Translations under genes and position numbers: made by a program
Shown here: in pieces, positions 13,546 through 26,100 of the stretch
How the letters are laid out: every line of letters starts with the position of its first letter
Numbering within the stretch: the stretch's first letter is position 1
Origin: Agroathelia rolfsii
Taxonomy: Eukaryota > Basidiomycota > Agaricomycetes > Amylocorticiales > Amylocorticiaceae
Assembly: GCA_018343915.1 (NCBI GenBank)
Contig: JABRWF010000005.1
Coordinates: 3,693,001 to 3,757,000 of the forward strand
DNA: 64,000 bases
Direction: 5' to 3'
Notes under the pieces: generated by a model
Told to the model about the DNA's origin: nothing
What the model saw: only the letters and a program-made list of their open reading frames with translations
Database searches by the model: none

Positions 13546-14319
13546 AGCAGATTGGAGATTGGACACAGTATAGAGGGGCGATGTTGGTATATGCTGTCAA
13601 GGTATGTTTTATTTATTAGTCGTGGAACATGCATGTTGTGCCAGCGACGTCATTTGTGCATCCGCGTCGACAATCACGACAATGATGATGTCGCGAGTCA
13701 ATACTAAGTCTAGCCTCCCTATAGCCTCCTTAGGCAGGCGGTAATACACGTGAGTGCATGGCTACAGCACATGTGACCAGCCTCACGTGTAAGGTAAGTG
13801 TGACGCCATAGTCTGTAAGTCACGTGGTAGAAATTGCATAAACACGAGATCCGGTTCTGCAGTGTTCCAAGGTATGTCTTCTACTAGTAGCAATGAAAAT
13901 CTAGCATTCTTGCTGCGGCCTACTGGATTTCTGCCTTCTATCAGTCATAATTTTATCTTTTTTTTAGTTGACCAATTCTCCTGGTATATTCATAAGGCGC
14001 TCCTGATAATCTGTTCAAATTATACTTCGTATCCGCCAATACAAGCTCCAGTTACTCTACGTAACTTCCCTTTACGGCGAATCAAAACATGTTCAAGGAC
14101 ACAACATCCAATCTGATACACCGTAGCGATCACAGAACTGTGCCATTCCTGTCAGTTGGTTGAAGTAATACCTACCAAAGCCTCATGTGGAAGATTTACT
14201 CGGAATCTGGTATATCAACACACAATTGATTGAGTTAAAACAATAGTACATATTCTTTGGTTCACTAAAACCTTTGTATACATCATACATAGGAGCAACA
14301 AGACGGCTAGGAATTAGAT
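13546..14319. other. Intergenic, between EI24-like start and L-amino acid oxidase 3' end
   Basis: About 770 bases. Upstream of the EI24-like gene there are repeated CACGTG/CACGTGA-like words (near 13748, 13783 and 13820) that could be E-box sites. An 84-codon plus-strand frame at 13862 shows no motif. No gene called. Confidence 0.4.
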
Positions 14320-16468
14320 TTACTGCGAATTAGCAGCAAGATATTTGAAAAACAGGCTATTCCGCAGAATATGCTCCACGTCGACTTGTTGACCTGGAGC
14401 TCCAACTTCAGTACCATCCGTCTTCCCAGCTGGGAAGCTCCTATGACGATCGGATCCTAGAAATCGTGGTGGAGGAGCACATTCCCCGTTGATTCCCCAT
14501 TCTTTGATGAAGTTATCTGTAGCCAACTGGTTCCTCCAGCAGAAGTTGGTTACTGCAACCCATGCGCTGTCTAATGCACCCTCAACCCATCCATGCCTCA
14601 GGCTAATTGCTTCACTCGCAAAAAATATCCTCTCATTTCCGGCTGGGAGAATCATACTCTTATACAAATCCTTGAATTTACCTGGTCCAAATTGCGCAAA
14701 AGCACCTTGAAAAATTATCCATCAATAATTATCATCTTAAAACGGATCAGATAGACAAACCCATGGAATTAATATCTTGGGACCAATCCCAGGGGAACAC
14801 CCCAACTAGCTGATTACGGAGATATTCCACTTCGACGTTATGGATCCTCGCAAGTTCCCTCAATGTTAAGTTCGTAAGTGTCTCTTGATCGTGCGTTATC
14901 AAAGCTGAAAACCGCTCCGCGTCGTCGGTCCAGGTGAAACTCGCGATAAGCGTCGTAGTCTGGCCTTTTTCAACATCTCCGAACGAGGGATAAATGATAG
15001 TACGGAGCGGACTATCGGTATAACTCTGTCCACCGACGATACCGAGACGACGACCGTTTTTATCAACGCCATTCGTCCACCAGGCGGTAAGGAACTGCAT
15101 TCCGATCTTGGCGGCAGGCATATAGGTAAGTTGGCGGAGAGCGCTCGATTGCATAGGGCTCAAGCGGGCATCGGTGAGGTCTATCGTTCGAAGGACAGGG
15201 AATGGAATTGTTGAGATGACATGGGTAAAGCGCATTTCTTCATTGTTGTTAATCGTTACAGATACACTCTCGTCTCGTGCATCAGACTTGACTCGAATAC
15301 GTGTAACGCGTTTCTTGAAACTGAATGCATTCGGATGTTTTCCTTTAAGGTACCGGTACATGCTGTTGGCGATCTGATTTGCACCTCCACTGGCCCCCAC
15401 ATAGTACGATCGTCAGACCTTTCATCCAAAAATAAAAGAGAATGACGTACATCACACAGGACCACTCAATAGGCTTCTTGGGTTTATCATCGTCTTGCCA
15501 GCCAAAGGAAATCTCCTCAAGTACATACTCGGTCAAGGACCTGTCGAACATGCCGGTCGAGCTGACCACTGTTTCGTACCAGCTTATCACATCGGTCGGG
15601 ATAGGCTTTTCTGGAAGGCCGAACTCCTGGACAAGCTTGGCGCTTGGACGATAAGTAATGCTCATGTAAGATCGAACACTGTAATGGTCATATTTCATCA
15701 TTTCATCCCATCCGTCATGACGACCGTGTTCCAGATCATTCATGAGGCCCTTGGCAAACGGCCTGATGACATCGTTCATAACGCTCTCAGCGCCGGCTTT
15801 GATATAGGCGCTACGTGCGGCGGCGTCCGTATCCTGAATCAAGCTCGTAGCGTTGAAGGCATCGCCAGCGGGGACTTGGCTTCTCTTCAGGGTAATACCG
15901 TTGAAGGAAAGAAGTGAGTTTCCATCTCGATCTTCGAAGTAGTACTTCTGCAGCTTCTCCTTGAGACCGAGCTCTTTGTGCTCGAAAAGCTTCCACAGGC
16001 GCCACATGGCCTCAGTCTTTGGGAAGCGCATAGCACCAACATCATAGTAGTTATATGGTGCGCCCGTAGAGTCTGAGAATGTATGCGTGTACATACGGCC
16101 GCCAACACGATCGCGAGCCTCGATGACCTTGAAGGGGATGCCAAGGTAGTCCAACAAAAGTGCAGCATATAGGCCTCCAGGACCTGATAGAGGTCAATAT
16201 ACATATCTTTTACCATGAGAGAAGCAAATATCTTACCCGCGCCAAGGATTCCCACAAGTTTTTGCTCATCGGCGGCAGCGGTAGTGGGTCGAGGTGCCTG
16301 TGTTCCAGATCCTGAAGGGGGGGCCGCAATGGGAGGGGCTGGGATACTGACTCCACTCCCGCCCCTGCGAGAGCTGTCTTCAGCTATAAAGCGATCCAAC
16401 AGTCGGCGACCATGGTAGGCATAGATGTCCTGGTGGATAGAGTCGACAAGAACAGATTGGAAAGACAT
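14320..16468 (-). CDS. L-amino acid oxidase (flavin amine oxidase family)
   Basis: Exons 16468-16237, 16183-15451, 15389-14761, 14705-14320, giving 659 residues. It begins with a Ser/Pro-rich stretch, then the FAD-binding fold with GILGAGPGGLYAAL (the intron falls inside GAG/PGG) and the GG-motif VIEARDRVGGRM. DVGAMRFP and the second GG element WSCVIGGANQIANSMY follow, the latter rebuilt across the intron 15390-15450. The C-terminal FAD contact is FFASEAISLRHGWVEGALDSAW, typical for the family. The enzyme oxidatively deaminates L-amino acids to 2-oxo acids, ammonium and H2O2. There is no clear secretory signal at the N-terminus. Fungal members often serve nitrogen acquisition, which fits with the GDH gene in the same window, although the two are 10 kb apart. 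Confidence 0.9.
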
Positions 16469-17962
16469 TTGGGATATTCTGTGATAAGAACTGCTGAATT
16501 ATCGGGCTCATGAGTGCCGAGATTAAATATCCTGCGACCCATGGAATCAAAGCCTCCCATGACGCATTATGGTGGTGACTTCTGCATTCTATATCGAGGA
16601 AATAGTAGCAGTAAAGTTTGCTCTAGGCGCTGATGAAGCTGGGTATGGGTGGCCTCTCGTTAACGATACAATGATGAGGGAGTAACTGTCTGAGTCATGT
16701 GTAGTCTTATCGCTCCATCGCCTATCCGATACCAATTCTAACGTTATTCGTCGAAGAAGACGCTGGTGCTACTACAATTGAAATCTCAACATAAGGCTTG
16801 GCCCTTGGCGAACATTGCAATTAAAATCGGCCTTCTGGCAGTTAGACTCGGCCAATGGAAGGGGTAAGAAAAACTATGAGCAAACAGGTTCGTCGACTCG
16901 GATCAGGGATCATCGTGACGCAATAATTATAAGAAGCTACATGTATCATGATTTAGCATGTAGACAGCCGCCATGACCGATGTGGGCTGGATTCATCTTT
17001 GTTTGGTTGCCGACCAGTACAGTCATCGTCCCCAGCTTTAGTTGTTAGACTGCGGGATATTCAGCCGACTTCAGACTTCTGCCTTTCTTGACAGTGGCTC
17101 TCGACACCAGTATACTCATAAACCTCACTCAGGAGCATTTTAGTTGTGCCGGTGTCTGCTCATAGACCAAATATGAAGGTGATCCTCAGAATTAATATTT
17201 TACATAACAGATGCTGTTTTGAGAGCGGGAAGTATCAGTTTTTGATGATTTACGACACGGGTGGCGGCGCCGCTGACATTCGGATCATGTACCAGTACCT
17301 ACTACGTACGTGTATGATAATTCCATTACGGATCGCAAAAACAGCCCCAATACTGAGACACCCCTGAGTACCATGACCGAGCCAAGGAAAAATATCAAGT
17401 TTGCCACGACAATATCTGTCACCCTATATTTTCACTCCATTTCGTACAGACTTCAAGTTAGCCCAAATAATACTGTGCCCGTGCCATGAGATCATGTGCT
17501 GGAGTGAGAGTTTCAGCATCCACAAGTCTCGCAGAGAATACATATACATATATATATTATATACTACTGCAAGAACCTCTGTCTTTATGAAACAGTACCA
17601 ATCCGAGTATGCGTCAGAGTACAGGCATGTGGACACGCCTGGAGATATGGGACCCTGGCCCGGAAATGCGGGACACTAGCCCCGGGATGTGGGATATTAT
17701 GGAGTGTGATGACGGAACACGTGTTTGAGAGCTAATAGTGCATATTTCCACGGTGTCTACGTCCCTTTAATGCTGCTGCGCAATAGCTAGAGATGCCGAG
17801 CAATATCATGAAGGTCGTCCAACGATAATAACAAAACATTACCAGCGTTTTTTTCTCATCAGCCAACATGCTCAAAAGTACATGAACGCATATATTTTAC
17901 AATGGAACTTCAAGGCTTCTCCAATCAATTCCAATCATTACCAGTGCTCCTAATAGAATATG
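16469..17962. other. Intergenic, 1.5 kb, with short GGGA-type tandem words
   Basis: No gene supported. At about 17641-17705 there is a run of related words (ATATGGGACC, ATGCGGGACA, ATGTGGGATA) that looks like a degenerate tandem repeat. Short frames near 17146 and 17401 have no motifs. Confidence 0.4.
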
Positions 17963-19264
17963 TCAACGATCTCGCCCCAGACCAGTTCCAGTTCCACGGC
18001 CACCTAAGGCCGGCACAGGAATTACGCTTGCACGACCTCGCCCTCTACCCATCGCACCAACGCCGCTACCGAGATTCCGTGTACGTGGGGGACTGGAGGC
18101 AGAATCAATGGCCATGCCATCAGAACTCTGCCTCCCAGGTGGCGCTTGAGTCATGCCCCTCGTCGGCAGGCTCGACACGGTAGCAGGAGGAACGATACTA
18201 CCATCAAGTTTATTGGCAGCAAAACTCCCCCTTCCTCGTGAGTTTTGAATATGCGATTCATTGCTATAGAAAGTTCCGCGTCTGGCACCTCGTCCAAACC
18301 GAATTGAGGACGGTATGAGTGAGAGGGAGTTTATTTCGTCTGCTAGTGCATCGGCGGGGTCTAGAGCCGCTTTAGGCTTGATATCTCGAGCTTTTGATGG
18401 AGCAGGGATAGGTTCATCAAGCTCCTCGTCGTCATGTTCTTCGTCTTCATTGTAGTCGTCATCGCTGTCATAGTCATCTTCTTCCATGCGATCTGTCCCC
18501 GTATTGGTATTCACACCTGTCTCATTTGCATCTTTGTCCCGATATTTCCATTCCTTCCTAATCATACCAGCGCCCTCTCCCCATCGTCTCAGAAGACCAC
18601 CAACGCCTTTGTTTGTGACTGCAAAGAAGTACTGTTTGGGGTAAGAATGTGCCTCGATCAAGTGCATCCGACGTGTTTTTGGCGTGGAAAAGTAGCGGGG
18701 ACATGTCGCCAAAAAGCAAGCAAACTGCGAGTCGTAGAGCCAGGATGAGATTGCGATATTTTGGAATGGAAAATGCAAGATATCTGAACGTACAATCTTC
18801 TCCCCCCGATCTTTGCGCAAGGCCGCCAGTGGATCATGGCATTCTGTTTGATGCTTTTGGATTAGGAATAAAGATTGAAATTGAGGGTGTTAGATTGTTG
18901 AGCCATAATATGTTATTCAATTATTTTCTCAGAAAGCGCCGACTTTGAACAGATGCGTGGCGCGCACCAGCTCTAGCAAGCGCGCATCAGGGAAGACAGA
19001 TCCACACCCCTGTTGCTCGCAGACATTGGCATGATACATGGCATAGTGTGCCTCCATCTCCTTCGAGTTGGCAAGTGATGTAGCATGACGATTGCATGTT
19101 GGTGGTAGTGTACAGAGCAATGGTGAATAGGCGATAGTCCTATGTTGAGGTGGAGAAGAAGAGGGTGATTCAAGGGGAACCCTGTATGCTTTGGGCACAG
19201 GCTCAGGGGGAAGCGATTGTACAAGTGATGGAGATCGTTGTCTTTTAGCGTGAACGGTAGTCAT
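17963..19264 (-). CDS. C2H2 zinc-finger protein, ZNF511-like
   Basis: Exons 19264-18968, 18853-18794, 18724-17963, giving 372 residues. Two classical fingers of the same spacing can be read across the splice junctions: C-x4-C-x12-H-x4-H in CEQQGC..HQTECH, where the histidines come from exon 2, and CFLATC..HLIEAH in exon 3. The spacing and the sequence between them (DPLAALRKDRGEK) match the ZNF511 family, proteins thought to act in the nucleus on transcription. After the fingers comes HSYPKQYFF, an acidic block rich in Asp/Glu, and an Arg/Gly-rich tail with RGRGR repeats that could bind RNA. Intron 2 (78 bases) is in frame, so its removal is inferred from consensus and family fit. Target is unknown. 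Confidence 0.8.
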
Positions 19265-19530
19265 CTAGGCTGTTCGGACAGGAGACAAGTGGATTGTGTT
19301 CAGAGCCAAGGTCAAGATGATCGGACACCAATCATGATGTTATTCCAGCTGCAGAAACGTTGAATAGTGTGTAAACACTGGGTAAATACACGGAAGTAAA
19401 CACATATCTCCGTCCATCCCATATCAGGTGAACCAGAAAGCTACCGTGACACTGGCACTGGCAAAATCAAGAATAATCAACTCATTTTTTATATCACCTG
19501 CTCTTTAAATACCTCTATACATCCTGGCCC

Positions 19531-20751
19531 ATGGCTGTTACAGCTTCAGCTTTACGCTGTCCACCAGAACTCATAGATGTTATTATCGACCATCTCTACT
19601 GGGATCTCACTACTCTCAGAACATGCTCTCTCGTTGCGCGGAGCTGGCTTCCATCCAGCCGATATCATCTGTTCCGTGCGATTACCCTTTCCCCAAAGCT
19701 CACTTCATCTGGAAAGTACACAGAAGTTGTTTTTATGGAACTCCTAACTTCACCATTTTGTTCCTTCCATACATTCGTCAGGAGATTACAGATCAATTTG
19801 GGTCCAGTCAGGACCACTAAATGGTTCTTGGACTCAAGTGACAATCTATCCTCACTCTCAAACATCAACACCTTACATGTCGCTTTCTTATCTCTGGCTG
19901 AGCTCGGCCAGGAAGGAATGTCCAAAATCTCGGGCATATTTCGGCACGTAACTTGCCTCCAGTTAGATGAACTCTTGGACTTCACCCCAATAGAACTGCG
20001 CAATTTCTTAGTTCCATTCCAAGAGTTGAATGATCTATATATTAATGCGTCCAGTGGAAATGAACGCTCGTTTGATGCCGAATCCTCGGCCTATCGAGCA
20101 GCTGTTTCTCCATGGTTACCCGGCACTGTACGTAAAATATGCCTTTATGGGCAACGCATTGATACCTGGGAACACTTGCTGTACGGAGCACCTGATCTCA
20201 GGCATCTTACCATCTCCACTGGCCTTTGGACACATCGAGATCTTCAGAAGACGTTTATGCTCCTTCAGTCCATCAAGGGCTCCCTGAAAACCCTGAAATT
20301 TCCTGGATATCCATCTTCGGCACTGGCATCGTCAGCAATTTGGGGTAGGAGAAACACTTCATCACTTTAGCGCCGACTACATAAATGGTGGCTCATTTAA
20401 TACTTTATAGATCTGCACCCTCTTTCTCCGGCTAACCATGGGGAGTTTATATCCCTGGAACTGAGCCTACCCTTAAACATTGATATAGTTTCACTTTTCC
20501 TCGCCCCGAGCTTGACCCGCTTGAAATTTTATGCCGAACTGTCCAGCTTCCTGGAGCTTCATCATCTAGCGCCATGGAGTGACTTGGCGGGGGCGATCAG
20601 TAAGAAGGCTCTACCCCGTCTTTCCTCTCTTTGTTTCGTACTCCGTCCATTTTGGCATATCTTGGAAGAAGATCGGGTCAAGGAGGCCCTCCGAAGCTTT
20701 CTTCCTGAATTTGTAGATATGATCCGAGTCGAGATTGTGTATAATGAGTAG
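19531..20751 (+). CDS. F-box-like protein
   Basis: Exons 19531-20344 and 20411-20751, giving 384 residues. The N-terminus carries an F-box-like motif (PPELIDVIIDHLYWD..TLRTCSLVARSW), followed by leucine-rich sequence (SLSNINTLHVAFLSL, APDLRHLTIST, SLKTLKFPG) resembling irregular LRRs. This arrangement is common in the large agaricomycete F-box families, thought to link substrates to SCF ubiquitin ligases; the substrate is unknown. The GTAGGA donor joins to a TTTATAG acceptor and restores TGG-GAT in frame. A weak TATA-like TTTATAT lies about 40 bases before the start. Confidence 0.8.
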
Positions 20752-21397
20752 AACGATCGTGCGGGGTGCAAGATACATCTCTTGCATAGCTGAAGGATAG
20801 GCGCGGATGTACTTAGGTTATCTACATGTATATCTTGCGGAATATCTTTTACTTATCATGGTATTAGGATATAGTTGTATTCTAATTCTGATGAATACGC
20901 TAGGTTTGAAATTTCGTTTGTGTGCATGTATTTGGCTCGAGCTGGAGATAACTAGTAGTGCATATATACTCTTTCACATCATCTAAGGTAGTGATCAAGA
21001 GTATTCAACTCGGACTCGGAACCGAGAGAGCTATGATTGCATGCCCCGAAAAATCCTTGTTACTTTTCTCTGTAACCTACATAATCATCGGAAGTATTAC
21101 TGCCGATGAAAAATTGTATTTTAATCACTTTACTTGAAAACATGGTGGTACTTGTGTTCCTCCTCGTTGAGGTGAACGGCAGGTATTTTGGTCAGGTGAT
21201 TAGTCGGAGAAGGTTCGGTGAAGATCAAGAGATTACACGCTTTGCTTCCGTGCCGGAAGCTTCCACGTCAGAGGCCAAGCTGGCAATAATGTTGCTCTCG
21301 ACTTATTTGGCAGTCCACTCATCTCTGTACGGGGTCACTACGTGTATCGCTCTTCCTGCACCTCTTCCGTCACTATCATCGCTGCTGTAACCAAACA
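20752..21397. other. Intergenic, F-box gene 3' side and PDI promoter side
   Basis: About 640 bases. A 94-codon frame at 21106-21390 lies directly before the PDI start and is read as leader sequence, not a gene. Nothing else seen. Confidence 0.4.
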
Positions 21398-22611
21398 ATG
21401 CATCTCTCATACGCCCTAACGTTTGCTATGGCGCTTGCACCGTCTCTGGTGTCTGCTGCTCTTTTCCCATCCAACTCGCCCGTCAAAGTGATCGACGAGA
21501 AAGGATTCAGGAAAGCGATGAAGGAGCAGGTGCGTACGCGAGCCCGGATGCGTACATCTGCTTTGTCTAACTTGAATGTATATCATAATACAGAGGACAA
21601 GCATGGTCGCATTCGTTGCGAACTGGTGTGGTGTAAGTTGCAGATGTTCATCTAACAAACAAAATATACCGAATGTTCAATGTACCCTATATACTTTGAC
21701 AGCACTGTCAACGGATGGTTCCTGAGTACACTAAGGCAGCCAAGAACCTCAGCCCACTTGTACCGCTCTATGCTGTTGACTGTGCCGAAGATCAAAACAA
21801 GGCTCTCTGTGCACAACAGGTTCGGCGATGATTACTCAGCACTGTATGATGAATATATGCTTATATTTCAACGAAAATAGGACGTCAAGGGCTTCCCTAC
21901 TGTCAAGGTAATCAATACGGCCATCAGTATACCTCTTATGGCGTCTCTAATACGCATATCTTTGCATTCAGTTGTTCCCCCGCGGCAAGGAGCTCTCCCC
22001 AATTGACTACCAGTACGAACGTACAGCGTCTGGATTCTTCGATTTTGCCGAGAAACAGGTTCCCTTCCGGGTCAAGAAGATTGGAAAGTCCGAGGAATTT
22101 GACACATGGACGACCAAGGTCGGTTGATACCCCATTTTTATATTATGCACGCACCATCTCAACTAATGGACTTCCGTTCGTACCCTCTTTCCCTGCAATA
22201 GAACATTAACAAGCCTCGAGCGGTGCTCATTTCCAAGGATAAGAAGGTTCCTCTGCTATGGAAAGTGCTCGGAAACATGTACAGTGACAAAATTGTGTTT
22301 GCTGCTACTAAGACTGCATCTGCCGTTGACTTCGTCGATGAAGAACCCAGCGGAGATGAGAAGAAAAAGAGTAGAGTCTTGGTTTACGCTCCCGGTTCGA
22401 CGACTCCTACGGTCTATGAGGGTATGCTTTTTTTGCCTTCCTTTCAATCATCCGTTTATTGATCTTCCTTTTTTTTAAAATAAATAAATAAAAACCCATC
22501 GCAGGCAAGACCAAATTCGATTCATTATCAACTTTCTTCGACTCTGTTCTTGACGGCTCTGCAGAGCTGAAAAAGTCATCTTCATCCAAACCTGTATCGG
22601 ATGAGCTTTAA
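21398..22611 (+). CDS. ER thioredoxin-domain protein (protein disulfide isomerase, single domain)
   Basis: Seven exons: 21398-21529, 21594-21632, 21703-21819, 21881-21907, 21972-22118, 22202-22421, 22505-22611, giving 262 residues. A signal peptide (MHLSYALTFAMALAPSLVSA) is followed by one thioredoxin domain with active site WCGHC (residues 55-59) and cis-proline GFPTVK. An intron falls between the Gly and His of the active site. The C-terminus is Ser-rich and ends in SDEL, an HDEL/KDEL-type ER retention signal. The protein should form or isomerise disulfides in secretory proteins in the ER lumen. It resembles the yeast MPD1/P5-type PDIs but is shorter than typical two-domain forms, with a C-terminal region that has no second CxxC. 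Confidence 0.88.
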
Positions 22612-23148
22612 TTTCTACTTCTCCCCCGGTTTTATATGGTTTCCTTTTCATCGGGAATAGGGCAATGCATATCTAGGAACCCTCTATCTGTTGACATGTA
22701 TTATAGCACGAAATCTATTTTTTGACTTGTTTTTGATTTGAACATTGTTCTTTCTTATTTTCCACCAATCAGTTGGACGCTTTCACCACTTATGGCTTTA
22801 TGATGATGATGGCGGGCCAAGGCCGGAAATTTGATACGTCGAACTAGTTCTTGGTTAGTTGATATTTCTTCCTAACATCGAGACGTAAAATAATCGAGCA
22901 AAGGAAAGGTATCATTACTTCCACTTCTAGTAAGTAGTAAACAACGAATATGCAATGTCATCGAAAACAAATGATGTCCGCAAGAGGAAATCGAGTGTAA
23001 GAAACATGTCCTGAGAGTTAATGATGGTAAGCGGAAAAAGAATGTGCTATAAGGAGTAAAGACGGTAATGGGAAGGGAGAGGGCGGTCTATGATAACATA
23101 TTTACGAGAGAAAATGTGGGGTGATGGTGAAAGGGGGGTTGGGAACAT
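22612..23148. other. Convergent 3' intergenic region
   Basis: About 540 bases between the stops of the PDI gene and the dipeptidyl aminopeptidase gene. No gene or repeat of note is visible. Confidence 0.4.
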
Positions 23149-26100
23149 TCACCAAGCCCTCCGAGTCCCGCCCTTGCCCCACTTTTCAACCAAAAAGTCG
23201 GTCATGTACTCAAATAGCTCCCTGTATGCGCCTCTACGGTTGATGGCATGGTCGCTGTAGAAAAGAAAAAGGGAAAATTAGCACTAAAACTAAATAAAAT
23301 TCAAGGAAAAAAAATACTACACACCTATCCGTAAACATTCTAAACCTGAAATTCCTCACGTGCGCCTTGGTGAACATATCGAGCAAGTGTGCCGTATTGG
23401 CATAGTGCACATTATCGTCCGCCGAGCCGTGCATGAGCAGGTAATCGACATCCTTGAACGCGCTTACGTCGGCGATGGACGCGTTGACGTAGCCGCCTTC
23501 GTTACGCTGGGGAATGTCCATGTAGCGTTCAGTATAGATGGTATCTAAGGTACGAGTAGTTGTTGATTAGGGAGATAATTGATATACTCGAATTATATCC
23601 GTACCGTATAATTTCCAACTGGTCACAGGCTAAGCGGATAATTATCGGACAGAATAAGTAATGAGCGGTAATAAAGATTAAATAGAGTAGAAATAACGTA
23701 CTGCGACGGCTACAGCCAACGAATGAATACCAGCCCCGGCTTCGACGACTTTGGAGCTCATGAAGCCACCATACGACTGCACAATACATCGTTTACTTGA
23801 ATTCAAAGAGAGCAGAAATAAATAAATAAAAACTTGCCCAACCCCAAATACCAATCCTCTTCGAATCAACGTATTGCTTATCCGCCCAGATCCTAACCAA
23901 TTTATCAGTTCAACCATCCCACGAGTCCACCATAAAAAAAAAACCCCTAAGAACGGGGTAAACAAAACTCACCTGGCAGCATTCACCTGATCCACCGTCT
24001 CCCAGTAGCCCAAATTCCCCTTGACAGGATTGCGTAGTGCACGGCCTTTGAAGCCTGTACCGCGCCCATCGACAACGACGACGATGTACCCGAGCGCACA
24101 AGCCGCGTAGTGGTGCCAGTCACGTTCAAATTTCGTGTTGACCAACTGGCTGCCTGGGCCACCGTAGCTAAACAACAACAAAAATCGTTTAGGAAGAGCT
24201 TGAATAGCAACAATAATAGAGAGCAAGGCTGTGATTGATGGTTAATATAATGTTTTTTTTGTGGCTTACACGCGGAATAATACAGGATATTTGATCCGAC
24301 CCGAATCGTCCATGCGGGGCGGGCGTATTTCCTTGACATTGAGCTCTATTCACGGTAAAACAAATAAATAAAAATCGGCGGTGATAAGCGTTCATTCAGG
24401 GTAACACACGAAAAAAAATAAAGGAAAGAGAGGGAGGGGGGGGGGGAGAGCAACGAAGAAGAAAAAACAAAGAATAAATAAATGAAACGCACCATAACCA
24501 TCACTCTCAATCGTCTCATACCCAATCACAGGCGCCTCAAACGCATTCCAGGTCTCGTTCAGCGCCTTGTTATCCGTCAGCACGTACTCCAGCCCTTCAT
24601 CCGGCGCGGAGGACACCACGCGCTGGTGCGGCACGGCGGGGCCCTGGTAACTGAGGAGGTAGTACCCCGCATGGGGGGAGAAGTCGACGTCGTACCAGGC
24701 TAGCGGCAGGTTTTCATCATCCGTCAGCGCGATAGGCGCAGTGAGGGAGGAGGGGGAGAAGGAATGAAGGGAGGATGGAAGCGGAATGGAGTAGAGGTGT
24801 CTGGAGATGGAAGATGGGCGTGCGGCAGTGAAGTAGCTAATGATGGGTAATCAGTTGGTTGGTAAGTTAGCATTGACAGGGAAGAGCGGTGAAAGGGGGG
24901 AAGGGAGGGAAATGATAACGCACATCAGCCCCTGCTCGACATTAACGCCAAGCACACCAGATGTCACTTCCCACTCGCCACTCGTGAGGAAGTACGGCGT
25001 ACTTGAGTTGGCGGGACTAAAGAGCGCGAGGTGGTTGTACCCTTCTTTGTCTGGGACCAAGTCGAGGTAGGACACAGCCCCGTCGACGAACAAGGTGGTA
25101 GGGACGGGGCGGATGTTTTGTCCCTAAAAAAGTAAAGCAACAGCAAAGCAAAGCGAACAAGAGAAAAGGTTTTCATCAGCCCATCAGTCAATCATATCTC
25201 GAAGAGAGAAGAGAAGAAGAAAAAAACGGGGGCTTTGCTCACAGGCTCGATCCAGCCCTCGTCACCCTCCTCGCCATCCCTTCCGAGCCGGCGTACAACC
25301 TGGCCCGTGACCTGGGGCAGATCGCCGCCAGTAATTGTTGTTGCCGATGATGATAAGGGCAAAGAAGCAGTGGCAGATGACACAGCAGCAGCGACAGCAC
25401 CCTCTGGCAACTCAAACAACACTACATGCCCGCTATCCGCATTCCGATTGACCTCCTTGACCAGCAATCGATCCTTGTCCACCCACGCAACTTCCTGCAC
25501 GATACTCTCGTTGGCAGCATGCCTCCCTTTCCAGGTCAGCTCAACCACACTGTCCATCGTTGAATTCACGCCGAATAGGCCCTCCTTCTCGCCATCAATA
25601 TACCCGCCTACATCTACCACCCTCACGCTAACCACGGGATTCGGCGTGCCGGGCTTGGGATACTTCATCACCACCTCGCTCGTATATGGCACCACAGTAT
25701 CACCGTCATCCGTGGGATTGTACACTGGGAAGGCATATTCCTGCACCTGACTTTCGTCCAAGGAGAGGAACGCGAGCTTGCGCCCATCAAGGGACCACCA
25801 GAGCGCGTAGTCAGCGCTAAACACTTCCTCCTCGTACACCCAGTCTGGGACACCGTTGAAGAGCGATGGCGTGCCAGTATTTGTGATCCTGAGCGGCGTG
25901 GCGGAGAGGCTGTGTGTATGAGAGAAAAAAGGCGATGGTAGAAATATGTGATATGAATTAACCAAAAATGTTGATAAGAAAAAAAAATAAAATTAAATGC
26001 CGGTGGAAATACTAAATCCGAGACGGGATAGAAAGACACTCACGAGGGTGAGGTAAGGACATATAGATCATTGTCGATGACGTAGGCGATGGATTGACCC

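Noticed and set aside
13324..13566. Start of the EI24-like protein at 13566
   Set aside because: That codon is GTG; the first ATG in frame is at 13545.
17902..18183. 93-codon plus-strand frame opposite the zinc-finger gene
   Set aside because: Shadow of the Arg/Gly-rich C-terminal exon.
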